Assembly: GCA_944386805.1 (NCBI GenBank)
Contig: CALXCO010000002.1
Coordinates: 90,533-154,532 of the forward strand
Length of the DNA stretch: 64,000 nucleotides
DNA from: an uncultured Clostridia bacterium
Lineage (GTDB): Bacteria > Bacillota > Clostridia > Oscillospirales > Ruminococcaceae
Reading direction: 5' to 3'
Position 1 is the first letter of the stretch. Every line of letters begins with the position of its first letter. This document shows, piece by piece, positions 15,771 through 24,194 of this stretch. Below the pieces are notes generated by a model. It was not told the DNA's origin. It did not search any database and worked only from the letters and a program-made list of their open reading frames with translations. A program made the position numbers and the translations under genes.

Positions 15771-17243
15771 ATGGAAATCGTAATTATCTGCGGCATTGTT
15801 GTTGTACTGGCCGTCATCATCTTCCTGTTGGGGTACCTTAAGGCACCGCCCGACACCGCCTATATTATCTCCGGTATGGGGAAAAAGCGGATTCTGATCG
15901 GACGGGCTGGATGGAGAATCCCGCTGATTGAACGAGTGGATAAACTTTCGCTTCGGGTCATGCAGGTCGATGTCAAAACGACAGACGCCGTCCCGACTAA
16001 TGAGTTTATCAACGTTTCGGTCGATGGCGTCGCCAATATCAAAATCTCGTCTGACCCTGTCCTGCTGGAACGTGCAGCACAGGCGCTGCTGGGAATGAAA
16101 CAGGTAGACCTGATCAACCTCGTCACCCAGGTGCTGGAAGGCAATATGCGTGAAATTGTCGGTTCGGTCGGTCTCAAAGAGATGGTACAGGACCGGCAGG
16201 GTGTCGCAAAGAAGATCACCGAAAATGTCGTCCCGGATATGGAAAAGCTGGGCATTGAGGTTGTCAACTTCAACATCCAGAACTTCAAGGACAATGCCGG
16301 AACCATTGAAAATATGGGTATCGACAACGTCGAGCAGATCCGCAAAAATGCCCAGATTGCCAAGGCCAACGCCCAGCGCGATATTGCAATCGCAACATCC
16401 GAAGCACAGCAGCAGGCCAACGCCATCAAGGTAGAAGCGGAAAAGAAGATTGCCGAACAGAACGCCCAGCTGTTGGTTCAGCAGGCTGAGATGAAGGTCA
16501 TGGCTGACAACAAGAAGGCTGAAGCAGACGCCGCCTACTCGATTCAGCAGGAAAATCAGCGTAAAACGATTGAGATTACCCGTGCCAACGCGGATATTGC
16601 CCGCCGTGAAAAGGAGACCGAGCTGGCTGAAAAGGAAATTGCGCTGAAAGAGAAACAGCTGGATGCCGAAATCCGCAAGCAGGCCGATGCAATGAAGTAC
16701 AAAGCCGAAAAAGAGGCGGAAGCTGATTTGATTCGCCGTCAGCGGGATGCAGAAGCGAAAAAATATGAAGCATTACAGGAAGCGGAAGCCAAAAAGGCAG
16801 AAGCCGAAGCGGTTCGCTTTGCGATGGAACAGGAAGCGGAAGGTATCCGTGCAAAAGGCCTCGCCGAAGCGGAAGCCATCGAGAAGAAAGCAGAAGCACA
16901 GCGTAAAATGGGCGAAGCGTCGGTACTGGAAATGTACTTGCAGGCGCTGCCTGAGATTGTCAGAGGCGCTGCAAGCCCGCTGGCACAGACCGACAAGATC
17001 GTCATGTACGGCGATGGCAACGCGACCAAGGTGGTCAAGGACGTCATGAACTCCGCCAGCCAGATTATGGAGGGAGTCAAGGAGTCGACCGGACTGGACC
17101 TGTCGGCAATCCTGGCCGGAATCGTCGGCGGACGCGCCGCAGCCAATGCGGTGACAAACGACGTCCAGCCGAGTCAGCCAAGCACCGATATCCAAAACGA
17201 TACAGCATCTGAACCGACACAGCCGGCGGCTGATGCCGAATAA
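15771..17243 (+). CDS. SPFH-domain flotillin-like membrane protein
   Basis: A 490-residue flotillin/FloT-like protein. Residues 1-22 form one membrane anchor; an SPFH (band 7) domain follows to about residue 180 (INVSVDGVANIKIS, LEGNMREIVGSVGL, FNIQNFKDNAGT); residues ~200-390 are a long A/E/K-rich coiled coil with repeated AEAEA-type heptads; the C-terminal ~50 residues are a low-complexity Q/P/T/D tail. Flotillins scaffold membrane microdomains. The ATG at 15771 follows AAGGAGGAG at good spacing; upstream frame extension lies in the riboswitch leader and is rejected. Confidence 0.9.
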   Translation: MEIVIICGIVVVLAVIIFLLGYLKAPPDTAYIISGMGKKRILIGRAGWRIPLIERVDKLSLRVMQVDVKTTDAVPTNEFINVSVDGVANIKISSDPVLLERAAQALLGMKQVDLINLVTQVLEGNMREIVGSVGLKEMVQDRQGVAKKITENVVPDMEKLGIEVVNFNIQNFKDNAGTIENMGIDNVEQIRKNAQIAKANAQRDIAIATSEAQQQANAIKVEAEKKIAEQNAQLLVQQAEMKVMADNKKAEADAAYSIQQENQRKTIEITRANADIARREKETELAEKEIALKEKQLDAEIRKQADAMKYKAEKEAEADLIRRQRDAEAKKYEALQEAEAKKAEAEAVRFAMEQEAEGIRAKGLAEAEAIEKKAEAQRKMGEASVLEMYLQALPEIVRGAASPLAQTDKIVMYGDGNATKVVKDVMNSASQIMEGVKESTGLDLSAILAGIVGGRAAANAVTNDVQPSQPSTDIQNDTASEPTQPAADAE

Positions 17244-17268
17244 CAATTATTTGCTGCATAACTGACGA

Positions 17269-17301
17269 GGGCCTCTTCCGTTTCCGGAAGAGGCCCTTTT
17301 G
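17269..17301 (+). terminator. Intrinsic terminator after flotillin-like gene
   Basis: GGGCCTCTTCCG-TTTC... arms form a 12-bp stem with CGGAAGAGGCCC, followed by TTTT. Confidence 0.88.
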
Positions 17302-17306
17302 ACCGT

Positions 17307-18302
17307 TTAAGATTTCTGGTTTTCCCGCAGCCGTTTAAGCTGACGGACATCTTTTCCGATAAACCGCACCTGAATCAGCTGAGAAAACAGCCGGGAAACA
17401 ATCCGACGGGCGTATTTTTCACCAAACTCCTGCACCGTCAGATTACTGGTGACAATCAGCGGACGTTCAGAAGAGATACGGCTGTTGAGGATATTATAGA
17501 CAACCGACTGGGTAAAGCTGCTGCCAAACTCGGCGCCCAAATCATCCAGTATCAGCAAATCTGCTTCCAGCATCCGATCAAGGGTACCCTCGTCCTCTGT
17601 CCGGCGAAAATGCTCATTCTCAATCCGGCGCAGCAAATCCTGCGCCGTACCGCAGACGACATTATACCCTTTTTCCGCCACCACTCCTGCGATTGCGCGG
17701 GAAAGGTGGGTTTTGCCCAGGCCAGTTTCTCCAAACATAAAGATGCCCTGACTGTGAGGGGTAAACTTTTCGGCATACGACCGGCAGAAATTCAGCACTC
17801 TGGTCATCACAAGCCGTGGATTCTGTCCGCTCTCCGGGTCAATCGCATCGGGATAATAGCTCAGGTCAAAGCTGTCAAAACTGCTCTCCTTCACCGATGA
17901 AGAAGCGTTGAGCTGCTCAACACTCAGTTTCCGCATCTCAGCCTTCAGGCATTCGCACCGCATCCCATCGACAAAACCGGTATCCTTGCATTTGGGGCAG
18001 GTATAGCGCATCTCAAGATAATCGACCGGATAGCCAGCCTGCTGCATCAGTTCCCGTTCACGCTGCTGCAAACGGAGATTGACCTCTTCAATACGGGCAA
18101 GACCTTCGGCAAGGTTGGTCTTTTTCTGCAAAATGACCTTGCTGATTTCCGCAGAAGTCATCGCCAGTTTGCGGCGAATCTCCATCACTTCGGGCACTTT
18201 CTCGGCAATTTCATCCATCCTTTGGGACTGGGCAACCATCTGATCCATCCGCCGGCGGTCAATCCGCCGCTTGGCCTGCTGAAAAATATCGTTGTTTGAC
18301 AT
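17307..18302 (-). CDS. DnaC/DnaI-like helicase loader ATPase
   Basis: AAA+ ATPase of 331 residues. Helical N-terminal region, zinc-finger-like CPKCKDTGF...CEC near residues 100-118, Walker A GETGLGKTHLS near residues 190-200, Walker B ADLLILDDLGAE, and an arginine-finger region ISSERPLIVTSN. This matches DnaI/DnaC loaders that place the replicative helicase on DNA with DnaD-type partners. It lies 14 bp after the DnaD gene. ATG preceded by GGGAGGG. Confidence 0.9.
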   Translation of the reverse strand: MSNNDIFQQAKRRIDRRRMDQMVAQSQRMDEIAEKVPEVMEIRRKLAMTSAEISKVILQKKTNLAEGLARIEEVNLRLQQRERELMQQAGYPVDYLEMRYTCPKCKDTGFVDGMRCECLKAEMRKLSVEQLNASSSVKESSFDSFDLSYYPDAIDPESGQNPRLVMTRVLNFCRSYAEKFTPHSQGIFMFGETGLGKTHLSRAIAGVVAEKGYNVVCGTAQDLLRRIENEHFRRTEDEGTLDRMLEADLLILDDLGAEFGSSFTQSVVYNILNSRISSERPLIVTSNLTVQEFGEKYARRIVSRLFSQLIQVRFIGKDVRQLKRLRENQKS

Positions 18303-18316
18303 CTGGTTTCCCTCCC

Positions 18317-19279
18317 TCAGTCAATGTCTGGCAGGTCAAATCCCTGCCGTGCAAACGCCTCTACATCATAAGACGGGCTGCCGGTACCGGAAGAAGATTT
18401 GCCGCCGTTATTACCGCTGTTATTTTTCTTGACGTCGCCGCGGAGGATATCCTCCGGCGTTTTAAAGCCCATCTTGTGCCAGTTTTGCAGAATCTTGCCG
18501 ATATACGGAAAAGAAGCCTGACCGATCTGGTCAACGGCCCGCTCATAGGCCATCCTGATGATCTCGATGTTAAATCCGTAATCCTGATACCACTGCATAA
18601 TATATTTGCGGTTAGCCGTCGTCAGTCCCCTGTTTTTAATGCCGAAAGTCTCCATCACCTCGGCTTCATGGCTCAGCCGTTCGGTCTGGGTACGGATATA
18701 TTCCTCGGCAAGGGGATGGGTATTGATTCCCTGCTCATGCCATCCGGCCAGCAGTTTGGAGATATAACGGTAGTTCCCCCGATCGTGCATGCAGCAGAAC
18801 TCGACCGCCATCACAATCACATCCGCAGGCAGGTCATATTCCTCCAAAAAGAATACAAACCCCTTCTGCTCGGTCGAAGAAAGCGGACGTCCAAGAATCT
18901 GTTCGGCTGTTGTCAGCAGAAAACGCACTTCCTCCCGGTCGGCACTGACCTTGAAATGGGACGTTTCAACCGTTTCAGGCGAATCGGACGAGCCCCGCGG
19001 CAACTGAACAGTCTGCGCCTGTTGTTTTTTGCCTGCTTCCAGCTGGCGCTCGACCTCTTCCGCTGGCAGAATGCCGCTGCTTGTCCAGTAACGGATTGCC
19101 TCCTCTACGTCGCTGACCGGGACAGAAAGAACCGCCGCAATTACCGGCGGGTCAATCTTATTGGTCCGCAAGATGTACAGTATTACCTTGATGTACAGTC
19201 CGCTCGCCTTGCCCAGATGTTCATCAATAATTTCAGATGGTACCGCCACAAAGCTGGGCAGTTTAGTTTTCAGCGTCAT
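18317..19279 (-). CDS. DnaD domain protein (replication initiation)
   Basis: 320-residue DnaD/DnaB-like primosomal protein with an N-terminal winged-helix part (SFVAVPSEIIDEHLGKASGLYIKVILYILR replaced here by shorter core VPSEIIDEHLG) and two C-terminal DnaB_2-type helical domains (GFVFFLEEYDLPADVIV; NRKYIMQWYQDYGFNIEII). The second ends with YIGKILQNWHKMGFKTPED, the typical YxxxIL-W motif, then a Ser/Gly/Asn linker. Start at 19279; overlaps the YdcF-like gene by 17 bp, so the three minus-strand genes form one operon. Confidence 0.88.
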   Translation of the reverse strand: MTLKTKLPSFVAVPSEIIDEHLGKASGLYIKVILYILRTNKIDPPVIAAVLSVPVSDVEEAIRYWTSSGILPAEEVERQLEAGKKQQAQTVQLPRGSSDSPETVETSHFKVSADREEVRFLLTTAEQILGRPLSSTEQKGFVFFLEEYDLPADVIVMAVEFCCMHDRGNYRYISKLLAGWHEQGINTHPLAEEYIRTQTERLSHEAEVMETFGIKNRGLTTANRKYIMQWYQDYGFNIEIIRMAYERAVDQIGQASFPYIGKILQNWHKMGFKTPEDILRGDVKKNNSGNNGGKSSSGTGSPSYDVEAFARQGFDLPDID

Positions 19280-20030
19280 CCTTCTCCCCCTCTCCTTTTC
19301 GCCGGAACGCGCCGTAAATAATCGCCAGCACCTCACGCAGATGATACATCGGCGCAATCAGCGCCATCGTCCGGCTTCCGCAAACCGCCGCACCGGACAG
19401 CCCGCAAGCTGCTGACAGACGAGTCGTGCGCCAGCAGTGGAAATCACTGGTAATAATCCGCACCTGCTCTGCCGGTTTCAATTCATCACCGAACAGACGC
19501 AGGGCATTGAGCAGATTTTGCCGGGTATTGACCGACTTTCTTTCCAGCAGCAGCCGGTCAGCCGGAATAATGCCACTTTTCAGCAGCCACTGTGCCATTA
19601 CATCCGCTTCCACCGCAGTTTCGTGACGGGTCTGGCCGCCGGACAGAACAACCATTTCACCCTGATACAGCTTTTCAGCCAGAGACAGCCGCTCAATCAG
19701 GGTTGAGGTCATCTGATTTCCTTTTTTCAAACCACTTCCGAGCACAACTGTACACTGAACCGGCTGTTTTTGCAATGCACGCGCCCTTCCTGCCAGACTG
19801 CCGGTATAGACCACCAGTTCGACGCCACAGAAAATGATCAGCCCAATCACTGCCGCAAGCTGCAAAATCCAAACCGGCAGCCATTGGGGAAACAGCAGAA
19901 TCAGTCCGCCCAAAACGATCATACCCAATCCACCGGCCACAGGCACTGCCGAAAAGCGCACCCGACCCAGCCGAATGCGGACTATCAAACAATATAAAAG
20001 AATTATAGCGCCCAAAACGAGCCAAAACAT
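19263..20030 (-). CDS. YdcF/SanA (DUF218, ElyC-like) membrane protein
   Basis: 255 residues. Four hydrophobic segments occupy residues 1-85; a DUF218 domain follows with VVLGSGLKKGNQMTSTLIERL, VVLSGGQ, EADVMAQWL, ERKSVNTRQNL and IITSDFH. Family members affect cell-envelope carrier or elongation processes; the exact substrate is unknown. Start at ATG 20030 with GGAGG ten bases upstream. Confidence 0.86.
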   Translation of the reverse strand: MFWLVLGAIILLYCLIVRIRLGRVRFSAVPVAGGLGMIVLGGLILLFPQWLPVWILQLAAVIGLIIFCGVELVVYTGSLAGRARALQKQPVQCTVVLGSGLKKGNQMTSTLIERLSLAEKLYQGEMVVLSGGQTRHETAVEADVMAQWLLKSGIIPADRLLLERKSVNTRQNLLNALRLFGDELKPAEQVRIITSDFHCWRTTRLSAACGLSGAAVCGSRTMALIAPMYHLREVLAIIYGAFRRKGEGEKDDAEN

Positions 20031-20123
20031 ATTGACTATACCTCCAACAGGTGAAAAACTCCCGTATATAGTATAGCACAAAATTCCGCTTTCCGGAAGT
20101 CTGTTCCCATTCAGCTCCATTGA

Positions 20124-20152
20124 TTGACAACAGCAATCCCGGATGCTATACT
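20124..20152 (+). promoter_or_regulatory. Sigma-A promoter of the coiled-coil gene
   Basis: TTGACA and TATACT, 17-bp spacer. Confidence 0.8.
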
Positions 20153-20183
20153 CAAACCAGACAGAACAGAAAGGGTGATCTGG

Positions 20184-21137
20184 ATGGAAGACAAGATTTC
20201 AATGCAGCAGCTTGACCAGCAGATTCAGCAGGTCAAAGTACAGGCAGCAGAATTTCAGAACCGCAGGGGTCAGCTGGATTCACTGGAAAAAAAGCGTACC
20301 CAACTGGTGAAAAAAGTGTCTGAATATAAACGGTTACGCGATGAGCGCCGGTCTGAACTGTACCGTCTGCAAAGCGGCGGACTCAATACTTTGCTGGCAA
20401 AGATTTCGTCCGGACGCCAGCAAAAGCTTGACATCTGCAAAACGATGGCCGATGACGCATCCAAGCGGTATGAAAATGCCGTACTGGAACTGAATATGCT
20501 GAACGACGACATCAAAATGCACGAACGGCAGATTTCCGACGGACATAAAGCCCAGCAGAAATTGGAGTCGCTGCTCGCACAAAAAGCCCTCCTGATTCGC
20601 AACAGCGGCGGCGAACAGGCGCAGGAGTTGCTCGAATGTGAGAAACAGCTGGAAGAACTTTCTAACCGTCAGACAGAACTGAAACAGGCTGTCCAGGCAG
20701 GCAGAGGCGCTCTGGCTACAGTCAATGCCATCATTGAAAAGCTGGAAAAAGCCAAAAACTGGGGCACCGTTGACCTGATTGGCGGCGGGCTGGTTTCGGA
20801 CCTTGCCAAGCACGGAAATCTGGACGATGCGTCTCAGCTGACAAACCGGCTGCAATCTCAGTTACGGGATTTCCAAAAAGAGCTGTCGGACATTTCTCTT
20901 CATGCCGACCTGACCCCGCAGATCAGCGACCTGTTAAAATTTGCAGATTTTGTGTTTGATGGCCTGATTGCTGACTGGATGGTACTGGACAAAATCAGCA
21001 GTTCCCTTTCCCAGGCAATCCGTACCCGCGACCGAATTACCGCCTCGCTGCACCAGCTGGCATCTATGCAGCAGGATTGCACCGCCAGACAGGATACGCT
21101 GCGCAGTCAGCGGGATGCCAGCCTTTCAAGAAATTAA
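20184..21137 (+). CDS. Coiled-coil protein of unknown function
   Basis: A 317-residue, largely helical protein. Heptad-rich coiled coil runs through residues ~5-55 (QLDQQIQQVKVQAAEFQNRR) and again ~90-200 (LEQ/KQLEELSNRQTELKQ). The C-terminal third is helical but less regular (DISLHADLTPQISDLLKFADF). No signal peptide, membrane span or catalytic motif. It has its own strong promoter and terminator. No family recognised. ATG 20184 is the first with a plausible ribosome site (AAAGGGTG). Confidence 0.8.
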   Translation: MEDKISMQQLDQQIQQVKVQAAEFQNRRGQLDSLEKKRTQLVKKVSEYKRLRDERRSELYRLQSGGLNTLLAKISSGRQQKLDICKTMADDASKRYENAVLELNMLNDDIKMHERQISDGHKAQQKLESLLAQKALLIRNSGGEQAQELLECEKQLEELSNRQTELKQAVQAGRGALATVNAIIEKLEKAKNWGTVDLIGGGLVSDLAKHGNLDDASQLTNRLQSQLRDFQKELSDISLHADLTPQISDLLKFADFVFDGLIADWMVLDKISSSLSQAIRTRDRITASLHQLASMQQDCTARQDTLRSQRDASLSRN

Positions 21138-21149
21138 TCTTTACCTGCA

Positions 21150-21186
21150 AAACGGGCGGCCAGTAAAAACTGACCGCCCGTTTGTT
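21150..21186. terminator. Bidirectional terminator
   Basis: ACGGGCGG-C-CAGT and ACTG-A-CCGCCCGT with an AAAA loop; a T-rich tail on the plus strand and TTTTG on the minus strand. Serves both the coiled-coil gene and the convergent flavoenzyme gene. Confidence 0.8.
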
Positions 21187-21203
21187 ATCGCATAATATGA
21201 GAA

Positions 21204-23198
21204 TCAATCGATATGGTTTGCGACTTCAAACGCATCCCAGATCGCATACATAATATTGGAAACGTTCTTCGCGTCGCCCAGCAGATAGATATCCGGAATC
21301 TCGTACTGCAATTCTTCGTACAGGCTCTTTTCCTCACGGTATCCGACTGCCAGAATCACGCTGTCTGCCGCAATCAAATGGCTTTCCCCATCCTTTTCAT
21401 AGGTGAGTTTGCCATCGATGTAGCCTTTGACCCGTGCGCTGCAAACGACATCAACACCTTTGAAGGGAATCAGCCCCAACAGCATCTCCTTATTTGCCGA
21501 GCAGAGCGGACCATTGGCAGCGAGCAGCTTGTCCATTGCTTCTACAACAGTGACCTTCTTGCCCTTTTCCACCAGATCGAGCGCCAGTTCCAGTCCGACC
21601 AGACCACCGCCGACAATAACAGTGGTATCACCGGGGTCTTTGGCACCGGCCAGCACATCTGCCGCAGTATAGACCTTGTCATCGTCACCCAGTTTGAATA
21701 CCTTAGGAGTGGAACCGGTCGCAACAATAACGGTGTCATAACCACCCGACAGGACCATATCTTTGGTCACTTCGGTATTCATATGGACTTCTACGCCCAG
21801 CAGCTCCATCTGACGTGCATACCATTTCGCCAGTGCAATATCATCCTCTTTGAAGGAAGGTGCTCCACCGGGGATCAGGTTGCCGCCGAGCACGCCGGTC
21901 TTTTCAAACAGTACCGGTTTATGACCACGGATTGCCAGCACACGTGCAGCCTCACATCCGGCAACACCGCCGCCGATGACCATAACCTTACGGCTGCGGA
22001 AGATCGGACGGTAAGCATTGGGGCCTTCTTTGCAGGCCTGCGGGTTGACGGCACAGTTGAGCATCGAATAATTCTGGATACGGCCCATACAGCCTTCCTG
22101 ACAGGAGATGCAGGGACGGATTTCATCAGTTTTGCCACAGCGCAGCTTCTTGACATAATCAGGGTCAGCCAGCAGCGGACGTCCCAGCGAGATAATATCG
22201 CAATCGCCGTTTTCCAGCGATGCAAGTGCCATATCCGGGTTGTCCATCCGTCCGGCAAGAATTACCGGCACATCGACAGCGTCCTTTACAAGCTTGGCGT
22301 AGGCGCGATAAAGGCCCTTTTCCTGATACATCGGGGGATGGCTCCACCACCAAGCGTCGTAGGAACCGACGTCGACATCCAGCGCATCATAGCCGTATTT
22401 GACCAGCAGTTTTGCCGCTTCGATACCTTCGGGCAGGTCACGTCCCATCTCGGTAAAATTCTCACCGGGCAGTGCGCCAACTCTCCAGTCCTTAATCATG
22501 CTCTTGGGGCTGAAACGGAGGGTAACAACAAAGTCCTGGCCACATCTTGCCTTGATTTCTTCGACGACTTCCTTGGCAAAACGAAGGCGGTTTTCCAGGC
22601 TGCCGCCGTACTCATCGGTACGATGGTTGAACATCGAGATTGCGAACTGGTCCAGCAGGTATCCTTCATGAACCGCATGAATCTGCACGCCGTCAAAGCC
22701 GGCACGTTTGGCATTATAAGCGCCCAGACCAAACGACTTGACAATCTTATGAATCTCTTCGACGGTCAGTTCACGGCAGATCTTATCCAGCCATCTGTGG
22801 GGAATCGGAGAGGGAGCAACCGGCGGATATTCGCCCAGGTTGGTCGGAATCGTAACCCGTCCAAAACCGGCAGACATCTGCAAAAACACCTTTGCACCAT
22901 AAGCATGAATCCGCTCGGTCATTTCACGGGCAGTCCGGGTAAAGTGAACCGAATCGTATGTAGGAGAAGGACAGTTGGGCATCCCATGTTCTTCCACCTC
23001 GTTGTCTACAAAGGTTACACCGGTAATAATCAGGCCAGTACCGCCTTTGGCACGCTCGGTGTAGTAATCAATTCCGCGCTGATTAAAGCCGCCGCTTGCG
23101 TCTCCAAGGCCCAGAGGTCCCATCGGCGCAAGTGCGAAACGGTTTTTCAGCTGTACATTACCGATACTGACCGGCGTAAACAGCTTTTGATACTTCAT
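21204..23198 (-). CDS. Old-yellow-enzyme Fe-S flavoprotein (2,4-dienoyl-CoA/2-enoate reductase type)
   Basis: 664 residues in two parts. Residues 1-370: OYE-like FMN barrel (ALAPMGPLGLGD; HAVHEGYLLDQF; GGSLENRLRF; LGRPLLADPD). A 4Fe-4S motif CISCQEGC...C follows (C-x2-C-x3-C-x11-C, near residues 352-370). Residues ~390-664: FAD/NAD(P) oxidoreductase with GGGVAGCEAARVLAIRG and a second dinucleotide fold at VIVGGGLVGLELALDL. This layout is shared by FadH, trimethylamine dehydrogenase, clostridial enoate/cinnamate reductases and BaiCD/BaiH; the substrate cannot be settled. Own promoter, no partner genes. Confidence 0.9.
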   Translation of the reverse strand: MKYQKLFTPVSIGNVQLKNRFALAPMGPLGLGDASGGFNQRGIDYYTERAKGGTGLIITGVTFVDNEVEEHGMPNCPSPTYDSVHFTRTAREMTERIHAYGAKVFLQMSAGFGRVTIPTNLGEYPPVAPSPIPHRWLDKICRELTVEEIHKIVKSFGLGAYNAKRAGFDGVQIHAVHEGYLLDQFAISMFNHRTDEYGGSLENRLRFAKEVVEEIKARCGQDFVVTLRFSPKSMIKDWRVGALPGENFTEMGRDLPEGIEAAKLLVKYGYDALDVDVGSYDAWWWSHPPMYQEKGLYRAYAKLVKDAVDVPVILAGRMDNPDMALASLENGDCDIISLGRPLLADPDYVKKLRCGKTDEIRPCISCQEGCMGRIQNYSMLNCAVNPQACKEGPNAYRPIFRSRKVMVIGGGVAGCEAARVLAIRGHKPVLFEKTGVLGGNLIPGGAPSFKEDDIALAKWYARQMELLGVEVHMNTEVTKDMVLSGGYDTVIVATGSTPKVFKLGDDDKVYTAADVLAGAKDPGDTTVIVGGGLVGLELALDLVEKGKKVTVVEAMDKLLAANGPLCSANKEMLLGLIPFKGVDVVCSARVKGYIDGKLTYEKDGESHLIAADSVILAVGYREEKSLYEELQYEIPDIYLLGDAKNVSNIMYAIWDAFEVANHID

Positions 23199-23247
23199 TT
23201 TCGATCAATCCTTTCCACACAGAATTTTGCACAATATTAACAACTAT

Positions 23248-23276
23248 ATTATATCAATTTTCGTACAGAGAGTCAA
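23248..23276 (-). promoter_or_regulatory. Sigma-A promoter of the flavoenzyme gene
   Basis: Minus strand TTGACT and TATAAT, spacer 17 bp. Confidence 0.75.
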
Positions 23277-23316
23277 TGCTGAAAAATGACTGATTCTGGT
23301 AAAAAACAGCCTGCAA

Positions 23317-24054
23317 TCAATTAGCATACTTTTCAGATCTGGCGGCAACTTGCTGAATAAAAGCGGCAAAATAATCGGCAAAGTCTGGTGTCCGGTCATC
23401 CCACTGTGCGCCAGTCAGACGTTCGGGATGGAACTGTGTTCCCCAGATCAGCTGCTGCGGGTCATCCGACTCATAACTTTCGACGATTCCCTCAATCGAA
23501 CGTCCGGTAATCCGAAGACCTCTCCCCAATTCCCGGACAGCCTGATGATGGGTGGAATTGACCCGAAAAACTTCACCGTACAGCTGGTGCAGAACCGAAC
23601 CTTCTTCAGCATAAAACGGATGACGGATTTCCGAATTGCTGTGAATAAATCCCATCTGTGCCAGCAAATCCTGATACAGCGTTCCGCCAAGCACAACATT
23701 GAGCAGCTGAAATCCACGGCAAATCGCCATAATTGGCTTTTTGCGCGCAAGAAAAGCCCGGCAAAGCTCCATCTCATACGCATCGCGTGCAAGGTCAATG
23801 ACAACCGAATCATTGAGCGGTTCCTCGCCGTACCAGGTCGGGTCGACATCCTGACCACCCGAAAGCAAAAGTGCGTCGCACATGGATACATATTCCTGAA
23901 CACAGCATTCAGGGCAAAGAATCGGAACACCGCCTGCCGCAGCGATGGCATTGGAATAGGACATCGGGTTATGAACGACGCGTGCAGGAGAATCAGCAAG
24001 TCCCGCACCGTTTGTTGTACAGCTGATGGCAATCACAGGTTTCTTTTCAAGCAT
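23317..24054 (-). CDS. Class I glutamine amidotransferase-like hydrolase (peptidase C26, PuuD-like)
   Basis: 245-residue amidotransferase-fold enzyme. Nucleophile Cys in PIMAICRGFQLLNV, substrate pocket LLLSGGQDVDP, and the catalytic His/Glu in GTQFHPERL are present. PuuD relatives cleave gamma-glutamyl-GABA in putrescine breakdown, but others act on different gamma-glutamyl compounds, and no putrescine genes are nearby. ATG has AAAGGAG upstream. Confidence 0.88.
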   Translation of the reverse strand: MLEKKPVIAISCTTNGAGLADSPARVVHNPMSYSNAIAAAGGVPILCPECCVQEYVSMCDALLLSGGQDVDPTWYGEEPLNDSVVIDLARDAYEMELCRAFLARKKPIMAICRGFQLLNVVLGGTLYQDLLAQMGFIHSNSEIRHPFYAEEGSVLHQLYGEVFRVNSTHHQAVRELGRGLRITGRSIEGIVESYESDDPQQLIWGTQFHPERLTGAQWDDRTPDFADYFAAFIQQVAARSEKYAN

Positions 24055-24124
24055 AAATTCAAAGCTCCTTTTGCGGTAAAAGTTGGATATTCTTATTGTG
24101 CGTCAAACGACCGTCTTTGTCAAG

Positions 24125-24166
24125 CAAAAAACCGGGGCAGAGGCGAAATACATTGCCTCTGCCCCA
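24125..24166 (-). terminator. Intrinsic terminator after surface-protein gene
   Basis: GGGGCAGAGGC and GCCTCTGCCCC, perfect 11-bp stem with a 10-base loop; minus-strand tail GGTTTTTTG. Confidence 0.88.
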
Positions 24167-24194
24167 ATGAACATGATAAAAACCAATGCAAAAC